A DNA stretch of 45,269 nt, taken from CAIJNA01 sp964516815 (GTDB lineage: Bacteria > Campylobacterota > Campylobacteria > Campylobacterales > Arcobacteraceae). Positions 15,309 to 23,194 of this stretch are shown piece by piece. The translations under genes and the position numbers were made by a program. The stretch lies in assembly GCA_964516815.1 (NCBI GenBank), contig CAZEXK010000012.1, forward strand, positions 1 through 45,269. The letters run 5' to 3'. Below the pieces are notes generated by a model. It did no database searches and was not told the DNA's origin. It saw nothing but the letters and a program-made list of their open reading frames with translations. Position 1 is the first letter of the stretch. Each line of letters opens with the position of its first letter.

Positions 15309-16457
15309 ATGAAATTTAAAATAAATAATACATGCACAAATGCAAGAGCTTGTACACTTGAAATGGCACATGGTGTTGTTCATACTCCTGTATTTATGCC
15401 AGTTGGTACACAAGCTGTTGTTAAAGCTCTTGATTATAATGATTTATTAAATTTAGAGGCACAAATAATACTAGGAAATACTTATCATTTATTTTTACGA
15501 CCTTCTTCAACATTGATTAAAAAGCTTGGAGGATTACATGGATTTTCAAACTTTCCTAACAATTTTTTGACAGATAGCGGAGGATTTCAAGCATTTTCTT
15601 TAGGCAAACTAAATAAAAAAAATACCGTTCAAGATGAAAATGGAATAACGTTTAAATCACATATAGATGGAAGCATACATTATTTCACTCCAAAATCAGT
15701 ACTGGATGCACAGTATGATTTTAACAGCGATATCATGATGATATTGGATGATTTAGTAGCATTGCCTAATACTGATGAAAGAATAGAATTGTCAATCAAT
15801 AGAACTACCAAATGGGCAAAAGAGGCTGTTGCTTATCATAATGAACAAAAACAAAAAGGCATAGGAATAAATCAAAATATATTTGCAATAATACAAGGTG
15901 GTACATCTGAAAAATATAGAGAGATGTCAGCTAGTCAACTATGTGCATTAGATAGTTTTGATGGTTTTGCTATTGGAGGACTAAGTGTTGGTGAAGCCAA
16001 TGAAGATATGTACGATACGGTCGAATTTACAACACAATTTATGCCAAAAGATAAACCCAGATACCTTATGGGTGTTGGTACTCCTGAAGATTTGATTGAA
16101 AATATAGATCGTGGGGTAGATATGTTTGATTGCGTAATGCCTACAAGAAATGCCAGAAATGGTACGTTATTTACACATTTTGGAAGAGTAAATATAAGAG
16201 GAGCAAAATTTAAAGAAGATGTAAACCCTATAGATTCAAAGTGTAAATGTTATACTTGTGAAAATTTTACAAGAGCATATTTAAATCATTTATTTAAAAC
16301 AAATGAAATGACTTACTTCAGATTAGCATCCATACACAACTTACATTATTATTTAAATCTTATGCGAGAAGCTAGAAAGGCAATTTTAACAAATACATGG
16401 GAAGCATTTAAAGAAGATTTTTTTAATTTACGAAATAAAAAGCCTTATAAAAAATAA
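15309..16457 (+). CDS. tgt: tRNA-guanine transglycosylase
   Basis: Tgt swaps G34 for preQ1 in tRNAs with GUN anticodons, feeding queuosine synthesis completed by QueH (6117). The 382-residue protein has TDSGGFQ with catalytic base D89, GGLSVGE (substrate loop), and MPTRNARNG containing the RNA-binding loop after the nucleophile region FDCVMPTR. The zinc site CKCYTC...H lies near the C-terminus, followed by the usual helical tail. The start MKFKINNTC has only a weak GAAAG upstream. It stands alone between the Fic remnant and the purS promoter. Confidence 0.96.
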   Translation: MKFKINNTCTNARACTLEMAHGVVHTPVFMPVGTQAVVKALDYNDLLNLEAQIILGNTYHLFLRPSSTLIKKLGGLHGFSNFPNNFLTDSGGFQAFSLGKLNKKNTVQDENGITFKSHIDGSIHYFTPKSVLDAQYDFNSDIMMILDDLVALPNTDERIELSINRTTKWAKEAVAYHNEQKQKGIGINQNIFAIIQGGTSEKYREMSASQLCALDSFDGFAIGGLSVGEANEDMYDTVEFTTQFMPKDKPRYLMGVGTPEDLIENIDRGVDMFDCVMPTRNARNGTLFTHFGRVNIRGAKFKEDVNPIDSKCKCYTCENFTRAYLNHLFKTNEMTYFRLASIHNLHYYLNLMREARKAILTNTWEAFKEDFFNLRNKKPYKK

Positions 16458-16474
16458 TTTAAATAAGATTTTGC

Positions 16475-16480
16475 TATAAT
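16475..16480 (+). promoter_or_regulatory. extended -10 (TGCTATAAT) of the purS operon
   Basis: A perfect TATAAT preceded by TGC lies 27 bases before the purS ATG, giving a leader of about 20 bases with an AAAGG ribosome site. Confidence 0.6.
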
Positions 16481-16506
16481 CGCCTATACATATACAAAGG
16501 CAATAA

Positions 16507-16752
16507 ATGACTGCAATAATAAATATAGCACTAAAAAAAGGTGTTTTAGATTCTGCTGGCAAAGCTACTCATCATACTTTAGATACTCTTGGATTTTCAC
16601 AAATTGTACAAGATATACGAATAGGTAAACAAATAACAATGAAACTAGATACAAATAATAAAGACGAAGCAATGTTACAAGCTAAAAACATGTGCGAAAG
16701 TCTTCTAGCAAACACAGTTATTGAAGATTATGAAATAAAATTAGAAGAATAA
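16507..16752 (+). CDS. purS: phosphoribosylformylglycinamidine synthase subunit PurS
   Basis: PurS is the small structural subunit that bridges PurQ and PurL in the FGAM synthase complex of purine synthesis. The 81-residue length and the sequence KKGVLDSAGKATHHTLDTLG are diagnostic (LDPQG.A...L..LG). The start has AAAGG upstream. It lies two bases before purQ. purL is not in the window. Confidence 0.94.
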   Translation: MTAIINIALKKGVLDSAGKATHHTLDTLGFSQIVQDIRIGKQITMKLDTNNKDEAMLQAKNMCESLLANTVIEDYEIKLEE

Positions 16753-16754
16753 TC

Positions 16755-17432
16755 ATGAGTAATGTAGTAGTTTTACAATTTCCAGGGACAAACTGTGAAT
16801 ACGATACAAAATATGCCTTTGAAATGCTTGGTGCAAAAGTTGAAATTTTATGGCATGAAGAAACTTCAATTAATAGTAATACTGATTTGGTAGTTTTACC
16901 TGGTGGATTTTCTTATGGTGATTATCTACGAGTAGGTGCATTAGCTAAGCATGCACCTATAATGACTGCTTTAAAGCAATTTGCAAATAATGGTGGAAAT
17001 GTATTGGGTATTTGTAATGGATTTCAAATCTTAGCAGAATGCCAGTTGTTACCAGGTACTTTGAAAAGAAATGATAATTTGCACTTTATTTCAAAACACC
17101 ATCATATAAAAGTAATAAATAATAACAATGTTTTTTTACAAGAACTAGAAATAAATGATACTTTAAATATTCCCGTTGCTCATCATGATGGTAATTTTTT
17201 TATTGATGAAAAAGGCTTAGAAGAATTAAAAAACAATGATCAAATATTATTAAAATATTGTAATACAAATGGCGATACTAAAGTTTTAAATGGAAGCGTA
17301 GAACAAATAGCTGGTATAACAAATAAAAATAAAAATGTATTTGGATTAATGCCTCATCCTGAAAGAGCTATGGAAGCATTGCTTGGCTGTGATGATGGAG
17401 TAAAGATGTTAAAAGGTTTTTTAAAAAACTAA
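16755..17432 (+). CDS. purQ: phosphoribosylformylglycinamidine synthase glutaminase subunit PurQ
   Basis: PurQ supplies ammonia from glutamine to PurL in the fourth step of purine synthesis. It is a class I amidotransferase of 225 residues. The nucleophile is C87 in LGICNGFQIL; H201 and E203 in MPHPERA complete the triad; the N-terminus QFPGTNCEYDT is typical. The start lies two bases past purS. A periplasmic protein gene begins one base after the stop, so the operon continues into envelope genes, as in C. jejuni (Cj0513-Cj0516). Confidence 0.96.
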   Translation: MSNVVVLQFPGTNCEYDTKYAFEMLGAKVEILWHEETSINSNTDLVVLPGGFSYGDYLRVGALAKHAPIMTALKQFANNGGNVLGICNGFQILAECQLLPGTLKRNDNLHFISKHHHIKVINNNNVFLQELEINDTLNIPVAHHDGNFFIDEKGLEELKNNDQILLKYCNTNGDTKVLNGSVEQIAGITNKNKNVFGLMPHPERAMEALLGCDDGVKMLKGFLKN

Positions 17433-17433
17433 T

Positions 17434-18537
17434 ATGAAAAATACTTTTAAAATACTACTGATACTATTACTTACTTTTATTTTCTCAAATGCACTTAATG
17501 CAAATGAAGATGAAAATGTGAGAGTAAAATCTAAGGTTTTGTATGCAAAATATACAAGCCTGCCAAAAATTGTATATACTAAACAACAGTTTAATGTAAC
17601 AATTCAAAGTAATATTTTATTGTCATTTAAAAAAATGCCTTATAAGTTATCTACCTCATTTCAAAAAACTAATTCTTCTGTAAAATTAATGACAAAAGAT
17701 ATTACTTGGAATAAAATAAGTAAAAATGTATATCAAACTAAATTAAAATTTAAAGTAATGAAAAAAAATGTATTGCTACCTATAATACGAATAAAATTAT
17801 TAGATAAAAATAACAATAACACAATAGATTCAACCTTACTCAAAAGTAAGAAAATATTATTTCAAAAAATAGCTGTAAACCAAAAAGAATATTCAAATAT
17901 CATAGCAAAAGATTTACAAATAGTTAGTATAAAAACTAAACAATACACAAATAAAGAATTAATTCATATAATAAAAATAATTGGTGATTCAAGTAATCTT
18001 GAAGAATTTAAATTAGCAAATTACAAACATCAAACGATTAAAGAGCTCGAAGTAAAAGAAAATATACAAACTTTGTATTATTCATTAAGAACACCAAGAG
18101 GTCAAAAGAAAATTAATTTTTCTTATTATAATACAAGTAAACATGCCTTAGTAAATCTAAGTGCAAGCATAAATATAAAAGAAAGCCTTGTGAGTACGCA
18201 AACAGATTTAAATCCTTATGATAATGATATGTTACTATTTAAGCAACTAATTATATCTGTACCTGTGCTAATATTTCTTATGATTTATTACTTTAAAAAA
18301 GAATTTTTTTATTTATTTTTGGCAATAATGTTCATGTCAATATTGATATATATGATGTATCCAAATAAAAAAATGTTACTTACAAAAAATACTAAAATTT
18401 ATATCTTACCAACTTCAACCTCCACGATATTTAATATATTGCAAAAAGATCATGAAGTTGAAATTTTGATTAATAATAAACGCTTTAAAAAAGTATTATT
18501 TAAAAACAAAAGTATAGGCTGGATTAAACATGAGTAA
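17434..18537 (+). CDS. periplasmic/membrane protein with C-terminal SH3-like segment (Cj0515 position)
   Basis: This 367-residue envelope protein has a signal peptide (MKNTFKILLILLLTFIFSNALNA). A beta-rich periplasmic domain of about 240 residues (BatD-like flavour: SLPKIVYTKQQFNVTIQS) comes next. Two closely spaced hydrophobic segments follow (about 270-288 and 291-310). The tail TKNTKIYILPTSTSTIFNIL ... SIGWIKHE resembles a bacterial SH3 domain. The same position, between purQ and plsC, is occupied by a periplasmic protein in Campylobacter. The function is unknown; peptide or cell-wall binding by the SH3-like end is inference. The gene overlaps plsC by 8 bases. Confidence 0.75.
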   Translation: MKNTFKILLILLLTFIFSNALNANEDENVRVKSKVLYAKYTSLPKIVYTKQQFNVTIQSNILLSFKKMPYKLSTSFQKTNSSVKLMTKDITWNKISKNVYQTKLKFKVMKKNVLLPIIRIKLLDKNNNNTIDSTLLKSKKILFQKIAVNQKEYSNIIAKDLQIVSIKTKQYTNKELIHIIKIIGDSSNLEEFKLANYKHQTIKELEVKENIQTLYYSLRTPRGQKKINFSYYNTSKHALVNLSASINIKESLVSTQTDLNPYDNDMLLFKQLIISVPVLIFLMIYYFKKEFFYLFLAIMFMSILIYMMYPNKKMLLTKNTKIYILPTSTSTIFNILQKDHEVEILINNKRFKKVLFKNKSIGWIKHE

Positions 18538-19186
18538 GCTAAGATTATTATTTATAGGTATACAATTAGTAATAACTGTTACTATTACTATAATTTTTAT
18601 GTATATTTTTAAAAAAGATATAAGAAAAGTAAGAATTATATGGGGTAAAATTCAACTTAAACTTTTAGGCATAAAATTAGAAATAATTGGACAAATAGAT
18701 AATGATGCTGACATGATGATTATGAACCATCAAAGTCTTATTGACATTATAATATTTGAGGCTATTATTCCAAGAAATACTGCTTGGGTTGCAAAAAAAG
18801 AAATAGCAAACATACCATGGTTTGGAAAAGTTTTAACAGTTCCTGATATGATTATAATTCAAAGAGAAAGCAAAAGCTCCCTAGTTAAACTAATAAAAGA
18901 CTCAAAAAATCGATTAGATGACAACAGACCATTAGCAATTTTTCCAGAAGGAACAAGAACAGATGGTAAAAAACTAAGAAAGTTTAAAGCTGGTGCTAAA
19001 ATTGTTGCAAATAAATATAATTTAAAAGTACAGCCTTTTGTAATAATAAATTCAAACAAACTAATGCAAAAATCTGGAACAGTAAAAATTATCTGTTTAG
19101 ATACAGTTCAAGCTTCAAAAACTTCATCATGGTATGAAGATACTGAAATTCTAATGTCAAATACACTAAAAGATGAGTTAAAATAA
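18530..19186 (+). CDS. plsC: 1-acyl-sn-glycerol-3-phosphate acyltransferase
   Basis: PlsC makes phosphatidic acid from lysophosphatidic acid at the inner membrane. The 218-residue protein has an N-terminal membrane anchor (residues 5-27). The catalytic HX4D motif is NHQSLID (H67, D72), the glycerol-phosphate loop is FPEGTRT (138-144), and WVAKKEI and GTRTDGKKLRKFK-type blocks are present. The start overlaps the preceding stop by 8 bases, and the end overlaps the polyprenyl synthase by one base. cdsA at 36979 and pgpA at 22706 act later in the same lipid pathway. Confidence 0.93.
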   Translation: MSKLRLLFIGIQLVITVTITIIFMYIFKKDIRKVRIIWGKIQLKLLGIKLEIIGQIDNDADMMIMNHQSLIDIIIFEAIIPRNTAWVAKKEIANIPWFGKVLTVPDMIIIQRESKSSLVKLIKDSKNRLDDNRPLAIFPEGTRTDGKKLRKFKAGAKIVANKYNLKVQPFVIINSNKLMQKSGTVKIICLDTVQASKTSSWYEDTEILMSNTLKDELK

Positions 19187-20088
19187 TGCAAGATTTAGAA
19201 CTAGTAAATAAAAAAATAAAAGAATATGTCAATCAAATAGGACATGAAAAAAGTGTACGCTTATTTGAACTTTTATCTAATGGAAAAATGCTACGATCCA
19301 AATTAATTTTAAAAATTGCTGGACTTAGTGATGATAGTATAAAACTATGTGCAATAATAGAAATGATACAAGCAGCATCACTTTTACATGATGATGTTAT
19401 AGATGATGCAAACACAAGAAGAGGACAAGCGAGCATAAATGCCCTTTTTGATAATAAAACAGCCATAATGTTTGGTGATATATTATATTCTAAAGCTTTT
19501 ACTTTACTTACCAGTATGCCTCAAGAAATTGCATTTAGTGTTTCTAATAGTGTTACTTCTTTAAGTGTTGGAGAGATGTTAGATGTTGATTTAGGAAATG
19601 AATTTAATACTTCTTATGAAAAATATATAGATATGATATATAAAAAAACTTCATCACTAATAGAATCTAGTGCTTATTGTGCTGCATTGTTAGCAAATAA
19701 AAACAAAGAATCCTATGCCTTATATGGTAAAAACCTTGGTATTGCTTTTCAAATGGTAGATGATATTTTGGATATAACATCTAATAGCAAAACATTAGGA
19801 AAACCTGTCATGCATGATTTTTACGAGGGCAAAGTTACTATTCCATATTTGTATTTATACAAACGATTAGATAATAATGATAAAAAAACTTTAAAAGATT
19901 TGTATAAAAAGAGTCTATCTCAAGAACAAATTATTTGGATTAAAGATAAATTACAAGATACAAACTCCTTACAAGATGCAATAAATTTAGCTAATACATA
20001 CGGACAAGAAGCAATTAAAGTAATACAAAATGAAAATAATGATGATTTGGTTGATATAATGAATTCTATGATTAATAGAAGCTTTTAA
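19186..20088 (+). CDS. polyprenyl diphosphate synthase (long-chain type)
   Basis: This trans-prenyltransferase condenses IPP with allylic diphosphates. It has a first Asp-rich motif HDDVIDDANTRRG (D69, D70, D73), a second VDDILD (D192, D193, D196), and the GKMLRSK start of the family. The fifth residue before the first Asp pair is small (Ala), and no aromatic blocks the pocket. This favours a long product such as the quinone side chain (IspB-like) rather than FPP. At 300 residues it is slightly short. It uses the IPP made by ispDF (24056) and dxr (35895). It is coupled to plsC by a one-base overlap. Confidence 0.9.
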   Translation: MQDLELVNKKIKEYVNQIGHEKSVRLFELLSNGKMLRSKLILKIAGLSDDSIKLCAIIEMIQAASLLHDDVIDDANTRRGQASINALFDNKTAIMFGDILYSKAFTLLTSMPQEIAFSVSNSVTSLSVGEMLDVDLGNEFNTSYEKYIDMIYKKTSSLIESSAYCAALLANKNKESYALYGKNLGIAFQMVDDILDITSNSKTLGKPVMHDFYEGKVTIPYLYLYKRLDNNDKKTLKDLYKKSLSQEQIIWIKDKLQDTNSLQDAINLANTYGQEAIKVIQNENNDDLVDIMNSMINRSF

Positions 20089-20221
20089 AGTTTATTTTAT
20101 TAACTTTTTAAAAAAACTGAAACTTATTTTTATAAGTGTAATACTTGTATCTACAATATTATTTATTTATAATTCATATAACAACTATCAATTTAAAAAC
20201 AATGACTTATCTAATAAAATT

Positions 20222-20602
20222 TTGCAAGAATTATATAAAAAAGAAAAAACTATATTAAATACTATCAAATTAAAATATAATATAAACGCAAAAGTTCCAG
20301 TTATCATTTCAAATAAATTAGGTAATAAACTTTACGGCTTGGCAACCATAAATAAAAAAAACAAAATTAAAATATATCTAAATAAAAAAATGTTTCAAGA
20401 AAGCAAAGAATATATGATAAACAATGTTTTACCTCATGAATACGCTCATGCTTTGATGTTTATGTTTGGTGATATTTCAAATAAAAAAAGTGGTCATAGT
20501 AAAAAATGGATAAGAGTTTGTAACAATATTGGTGGAATCAAATGCGAACAATTTGTAGATTCACATGATATAGTTATACATAAACGAAATATATTTGACT
20601 AA
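20222..20602 (+). CDS. SprT-like zinc metalloprotease, start uncertain
   Basis: The zinc motif HEYAHALMF (HExxH) within LPHEYAHALM, the later GHSKKWIRVCNNIGG and the small size match SprT-like/WSS1-type metallopeptidases. The annotated start is a TTG at 20222, giving 126 residues. The same frame is open upstream to 20072 with no stop. It encodes a strongly hydrophobic stretch (LIFISVILVSTILFIYNS) but has no ATG, GTG or TTG. The natural protein may therefore be membrane-anchored and start at an unusual codon (for example ATT 20099 or CTG 20117), coupled to the prenyl synthase that ends at 20088. It converges on the next gene with a four-base overlap. Confidence 0.65.
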   Translation: MQELYKKEKTILNTIKLKYNINAKVPVIISNKLGNKLYGLATINKKNKIKIYLNKKMFQESKEYMINNVLPHEYAHALMFMFGDISNKKSGHSKKWIRVCNNIGGIKCEQFVDSHDIVIHKRNIFD

Positions 20603-21270
20603 TAAATATCATATCTTGTTAAGTTATTATTTTTAATAAATTTTTGTAGCCCCATAACGTATTCTTCTCTTTTTTGCGAATAATTAACAAGTCCAGCAGC
20701 CAAATCATAGCCATTTGGATTTTTTCCATTTTGTCTTGCTTTTTGTCGAATATTTCTTAATTCTTCATATGCCCAACTCTTATTTATATTTATTAAATAA
20801 GATCGTACAGAAGCTGCATAAGTTGGAAATATTTTTACTTTATGTTTCTTATTTGCTGCTCTTTTTAATGGATCTAGACCTTTCCCACTCCATGTCCATT
20901 GACCAAAAATATTCTTTGCTTGTTTAAAAAACCTGCTTTTCCCCCAGCCACTTTCAAAAGCAGCTTGAGATAATATCAAAGAAATTGGTACTATATCAAC
21001 TGAATACAAATATTCCTGAAGTGAGGCATCTGCTTTTATTGAATACCTTAGTCTTATATTTTCTAGTGATTTTATATTTGTTGCATAGTTTTTCTTTATT
21101 AATTCTCTAGATTTTAGTATTTTTGCATTTTCTACTTGTGCTAGTTCTTTTATATATTTAAAAAAAACTTGTTTCATTTTTTTAGTATTTTTAATCTTAT
21201 AATAATCAACAGGTAATTGTGAACTAACTAATAAGCTTACAGTAAATATTAAAAAAAGAATTATTTTCAT
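20599..21270 (-). CDS. secreted glucosaminidase-domain (Bax-like) peptidoglycan hydrolase
   Basis: The 223-residue protein has a signal peptide (MKIILFLIFTVSLLVSSQLP) and a glucosaminidase fold. The core is ISLILSQAAFESGWGKSRFF, with the catalytic Glu in AFESGWG, followed by KNIFGQWTWSGKGL and the NPNGYDLAAGLVNYSQKREEY tail. Such enzymes cleave between GlcNAc and MurNAc in peptidoglycan and are exported. The closest general family is Bax/FlgJ-type. It overlaps the dapF end by four bases, so it is the last gene of the coaE-dapF operon. Substrate assignment follows from the family only. Confidence 0.85.
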   Translation of the reverse strand: MKIILFLIFTVSLLVSSQLPVDYYKIKNTKKMKQVFFKYIKELAQVENAKILKSRELIKKNYATNIKSLENIRLRYSIKADASLQEYLYSVDIVPISLILSQAAFESGWGKSRFFKQAKNIFGQWTWSGKGLDPLKRAANKKHKVKIFPTYAASVRSYLININKSWAYEELRNIRQKARQNGKNPNGYDLAAGLVNYSQKREEYVMGLQKFIKNNNLTRYDIY

Positions 21271-22004
21271 TTATATTCTTTTTCAAACATATATTTAACT
21301 GCTCCTATAAAATATATAATATTATTTTCTTTTTTAATATTTATTAGTTCATTACTTTTAGGATACACTTCAATACTAGAGCCAATTAGTCCTAATTGAA
21401 GTGTTCTTATAAAACAAGCAACCATTCCAGTACCACATGCTAAAGTTTCATTCTCAATACCTCTTTCAAATGTTCTAACATAAAGTTTACCATCTTGCAC
21501 TTTTACAAAATTTACATTTGCATCATATTGTTTTCTAAATTTATTACAAACTTCTAAATTAAATTCATCTAAATTTTCACATATTATTACAACATGAGGA
21601 ACGCCTGTATTTATGATATAACAATCATATCCATCTTGTATAAAAGCTTCTTTAATTACAAATGCATCTGTCATTTCTGTTTGAACAATATTACCATTTA
21701 CTTCACAAGATATTTCACCAGCATCAGTTAAAAATGTACATTTATTGCCAGCAATATTATTGTTATATGCATAATGAGCAACTGCTCTTGTACCATTTCC
21801 ACACATAGCAGCTCTTGTACCATCGTTATTATAAAATAGCCACTTGAAATCTAATGTAGCATGAGGTACCAATGCTATTAAACCATCAGTATCAAACTCT
21901 TCTTTAGCACATAATTTTATGGCTAATTCTGAATAGTCTTTTTCTTCTTCTGTATAAAAAATTACAAAGTCGTTTCCACTTGCATCATATTTTGTATAAA
22001 TCAT
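21267..22004 (-). CDS. dapF: diaminopimelate epimerase
   Basis: DapF converts LL- to meso-diaminopimelate for lysine and peptidoglycan. The 245-residue enzyme has both catalytic cysteines: C68 in AAMCGNGTRAVAHYAY and C190 in LACGTGMVACF. The N-terminus YTKYDASGNDFVI is the family signature. It is somewhat shorter than the E. coli enzyme (274), as usual for Campylobacterota. The start overlaps the coaE end by four bases; the same coaE-dapF neighbourhood is seen in Campylobacter. Confidence 0.95.
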   Translation of the reverse strand: MIYTKYDASGNDFVIFYTEEEKDYSELAIKLCAKEEFDTDGLIALVPHATLDFKWLFYNNDGTRAAMCGNGTRAVAHYAYNNNIAGNKCTFLTDAGEISCEVNGNIVQTEMTDAFVIKEAFIQDGYDCYIINTGVPHVVIICENLDEFNLEVCNKFRKQYDANVNFVKVQDGKLYVRTFERGIENETLACGTGMVACFIRTLQLGLIGSSIEVYPKSNELINIKKENNIIYFIGAVKYMFEKEYK

Positions 22005-22594
22005 ACATTGCCTTTTATTAAAATTTGATTTCTTACTCTATCAACTTCTATAATTAAATCTTTTAAAGTATAGCAATTATCAATTATATATGTACTTAAA
22101 AGTTTTTTTTCTTCTATATCCATTTGATTATTTATTCTTGAAAGTGCTTGCATTTGTGTTGATTGATCTCGTTTCATTAGACGTGATATTTGTATTTGTT
22201 TTGAAGTATATACAACAATTGATTGCTTGATATCGTAGTTGGAGTTTTCAAAAAATAAAGGAATATCTATGAGATAAGGTTTGTTATTATCTTCAAATTC
22301 TTTTGCTTCAGTTATTATTTGGTTTTTTATAAGTGGATGTATGAAATTTTCTAATTTTTCTTTTTCTTTTATATTATTAAAAATTACATTACCCAATTGT
22401 TTTCTGTTAACTTTATTATTTTCAATAAACTCTTGTCCAAATAGATCAGCAATACCATTTGTATTTTGATCTAGTATTTTATGTGCTATTTTATCTGCAT
22501 CAATAGTTAAAAATCCATGTAACATAAATAATTTAGCAACAGTACTTTTACCTGTTGCTATTCCACCAGTTAATACTATTGCATTGTTAAACAT
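22001..22594 (-). CDS. coaE: dephospho-CoA kinase
   Basis: CoaE phosphorylates dephospho-CoA in the last step of coenzyme A synthesis. The 197-residue P-loop kinase starts MFNNAIVLTGGIATGKSTV (Walker A G10-T18) and has DADKIAHKIL and IDIPLFFE blocks typical of the family. The ATG has no Shine-Dalgarno. A 19-codon frame with a good ribosome site ends 5 bases inside the gene, so initiation may depend on coupled re-initiation. panC at 25423 feeds the same pathway. Confidence 0.93.
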   Translation of the reverse strand: MFNNAIVLTGGIATGKSTVAKLFMLHGFLTIDADKIAHKILDQNTNGIADLFGQEFIENNKVNRKQLGNVIFNNIKEKEKLENFIHPLIKNQIITEAKEFEDNNKPYLIDIPLFFENSNYDIKQSIVVYTSKQIQISRLMKRDQSTQMQALSRINNQMDIEEKKLLSTYIIDNCYTLKDLIIEVDRVRNQILIKGNV

Positions 22595-22646
22595 CAGATT
22601 TTTTATCTATATTTGCTGCATTGTGAAGAATATATTTATCTAACAT
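22587..22646 (-). CDS. 19-codon upstream ORF overlapping the coaE start
   Basis: ATG at 22646-22644 is preceded by AAAAAGG at good spacing. The frame encodes MLDKYILHNAANIDKKSDV and stops at 22589-22587, a few bases past the coaE ATG. coaE has no ribosome site of its own, so this frame could deliver ribosomes to it. No homology is recognised, and it may be a leader rather than a functional peptide. Confidence 0.35.
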   Translation of the reverse strand: MLDKYILHNAANIDKKSDV

Positions 22647-22705
22647 TTTTTACCTTTTTATGTTTTGTATACTAAATAATTTTAATTCTTAATGAAAATA
22701 AGTAT

Positions 22706-23194
22706 TTAAAGTGAAATACCAAAGTAATAACTTAAAATATATACACTCAAAGCAGTACTAAGTCCTGCAAAAAAACCAGCTACAATATCATCACCCATTA
22801 CTCCTAATCCACCTGATACATCTCTATCAATTCTACCAATTATAGATGGTTTTATTATATCAAATAATCTGAAATATACAAAAGCAATAAGAGCAATAAT
22901 ATAGTCATTTGAGCCAACATTAGCAACACTAAGAGCAATCCACATTCCTGCTAATTCATCAATAACAATTTCTGAGCCATCGTGAGTGCCTACTTCTTTT
23001 TCATATATATTAATCTGTTGAACTGCGATTATGCTAATTAAAATAGAAGCTAAAAATAAATTAGTAATACTAAAATATTGTAAAAATAACATAGCTATAA
23101 TTAAAGATACAATTGTACCAACTGTACCTGGAGCTTTAGGAAAAAAACCAGAATAAAATAATGTCAAAAAAATCTTTCTAAAATTTAATTTCAA
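22706..23194 (-). CDS. pgpA: phosphatidylglycerophosphatase A
   Basis: PgpA dephosphorylates phosphatidylglycerol phosphate in the inner membrane. The protein has four hydrophobic segments and the family motifs YSGFFPKAPGTVGT, IVIDELAGMWIA, YFRLFDIIKPSIIGRID, and GGLGVMGDDIVAG. I start it at TTG 23194, which overlaps the upstream stop as TTGA and gives 162 residues, the normal size. An ATG at 23239 would add a very basic 15-residue head read out of frame over the regulator gene, which is less likely. Its position next to the HP1021-type regulator matches Campylobacter (Cj1608-Cj1610). Confidence 0.9.
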   Translation of the reverse strand: MKLNFRKIFLTLFYSGFFPKAPGTVGTIVSLIIAMLFLQYFSITNLFLASILISIIAVQQINIYEKEVGTHDGSEIVIDELAGMWIALSVANVGSNDYIIALIAFVYFRLFDIIKPSIIGRIDRDVSGGLGVMGDDIVAGFFAGLSTALSVYILSYYFGISL

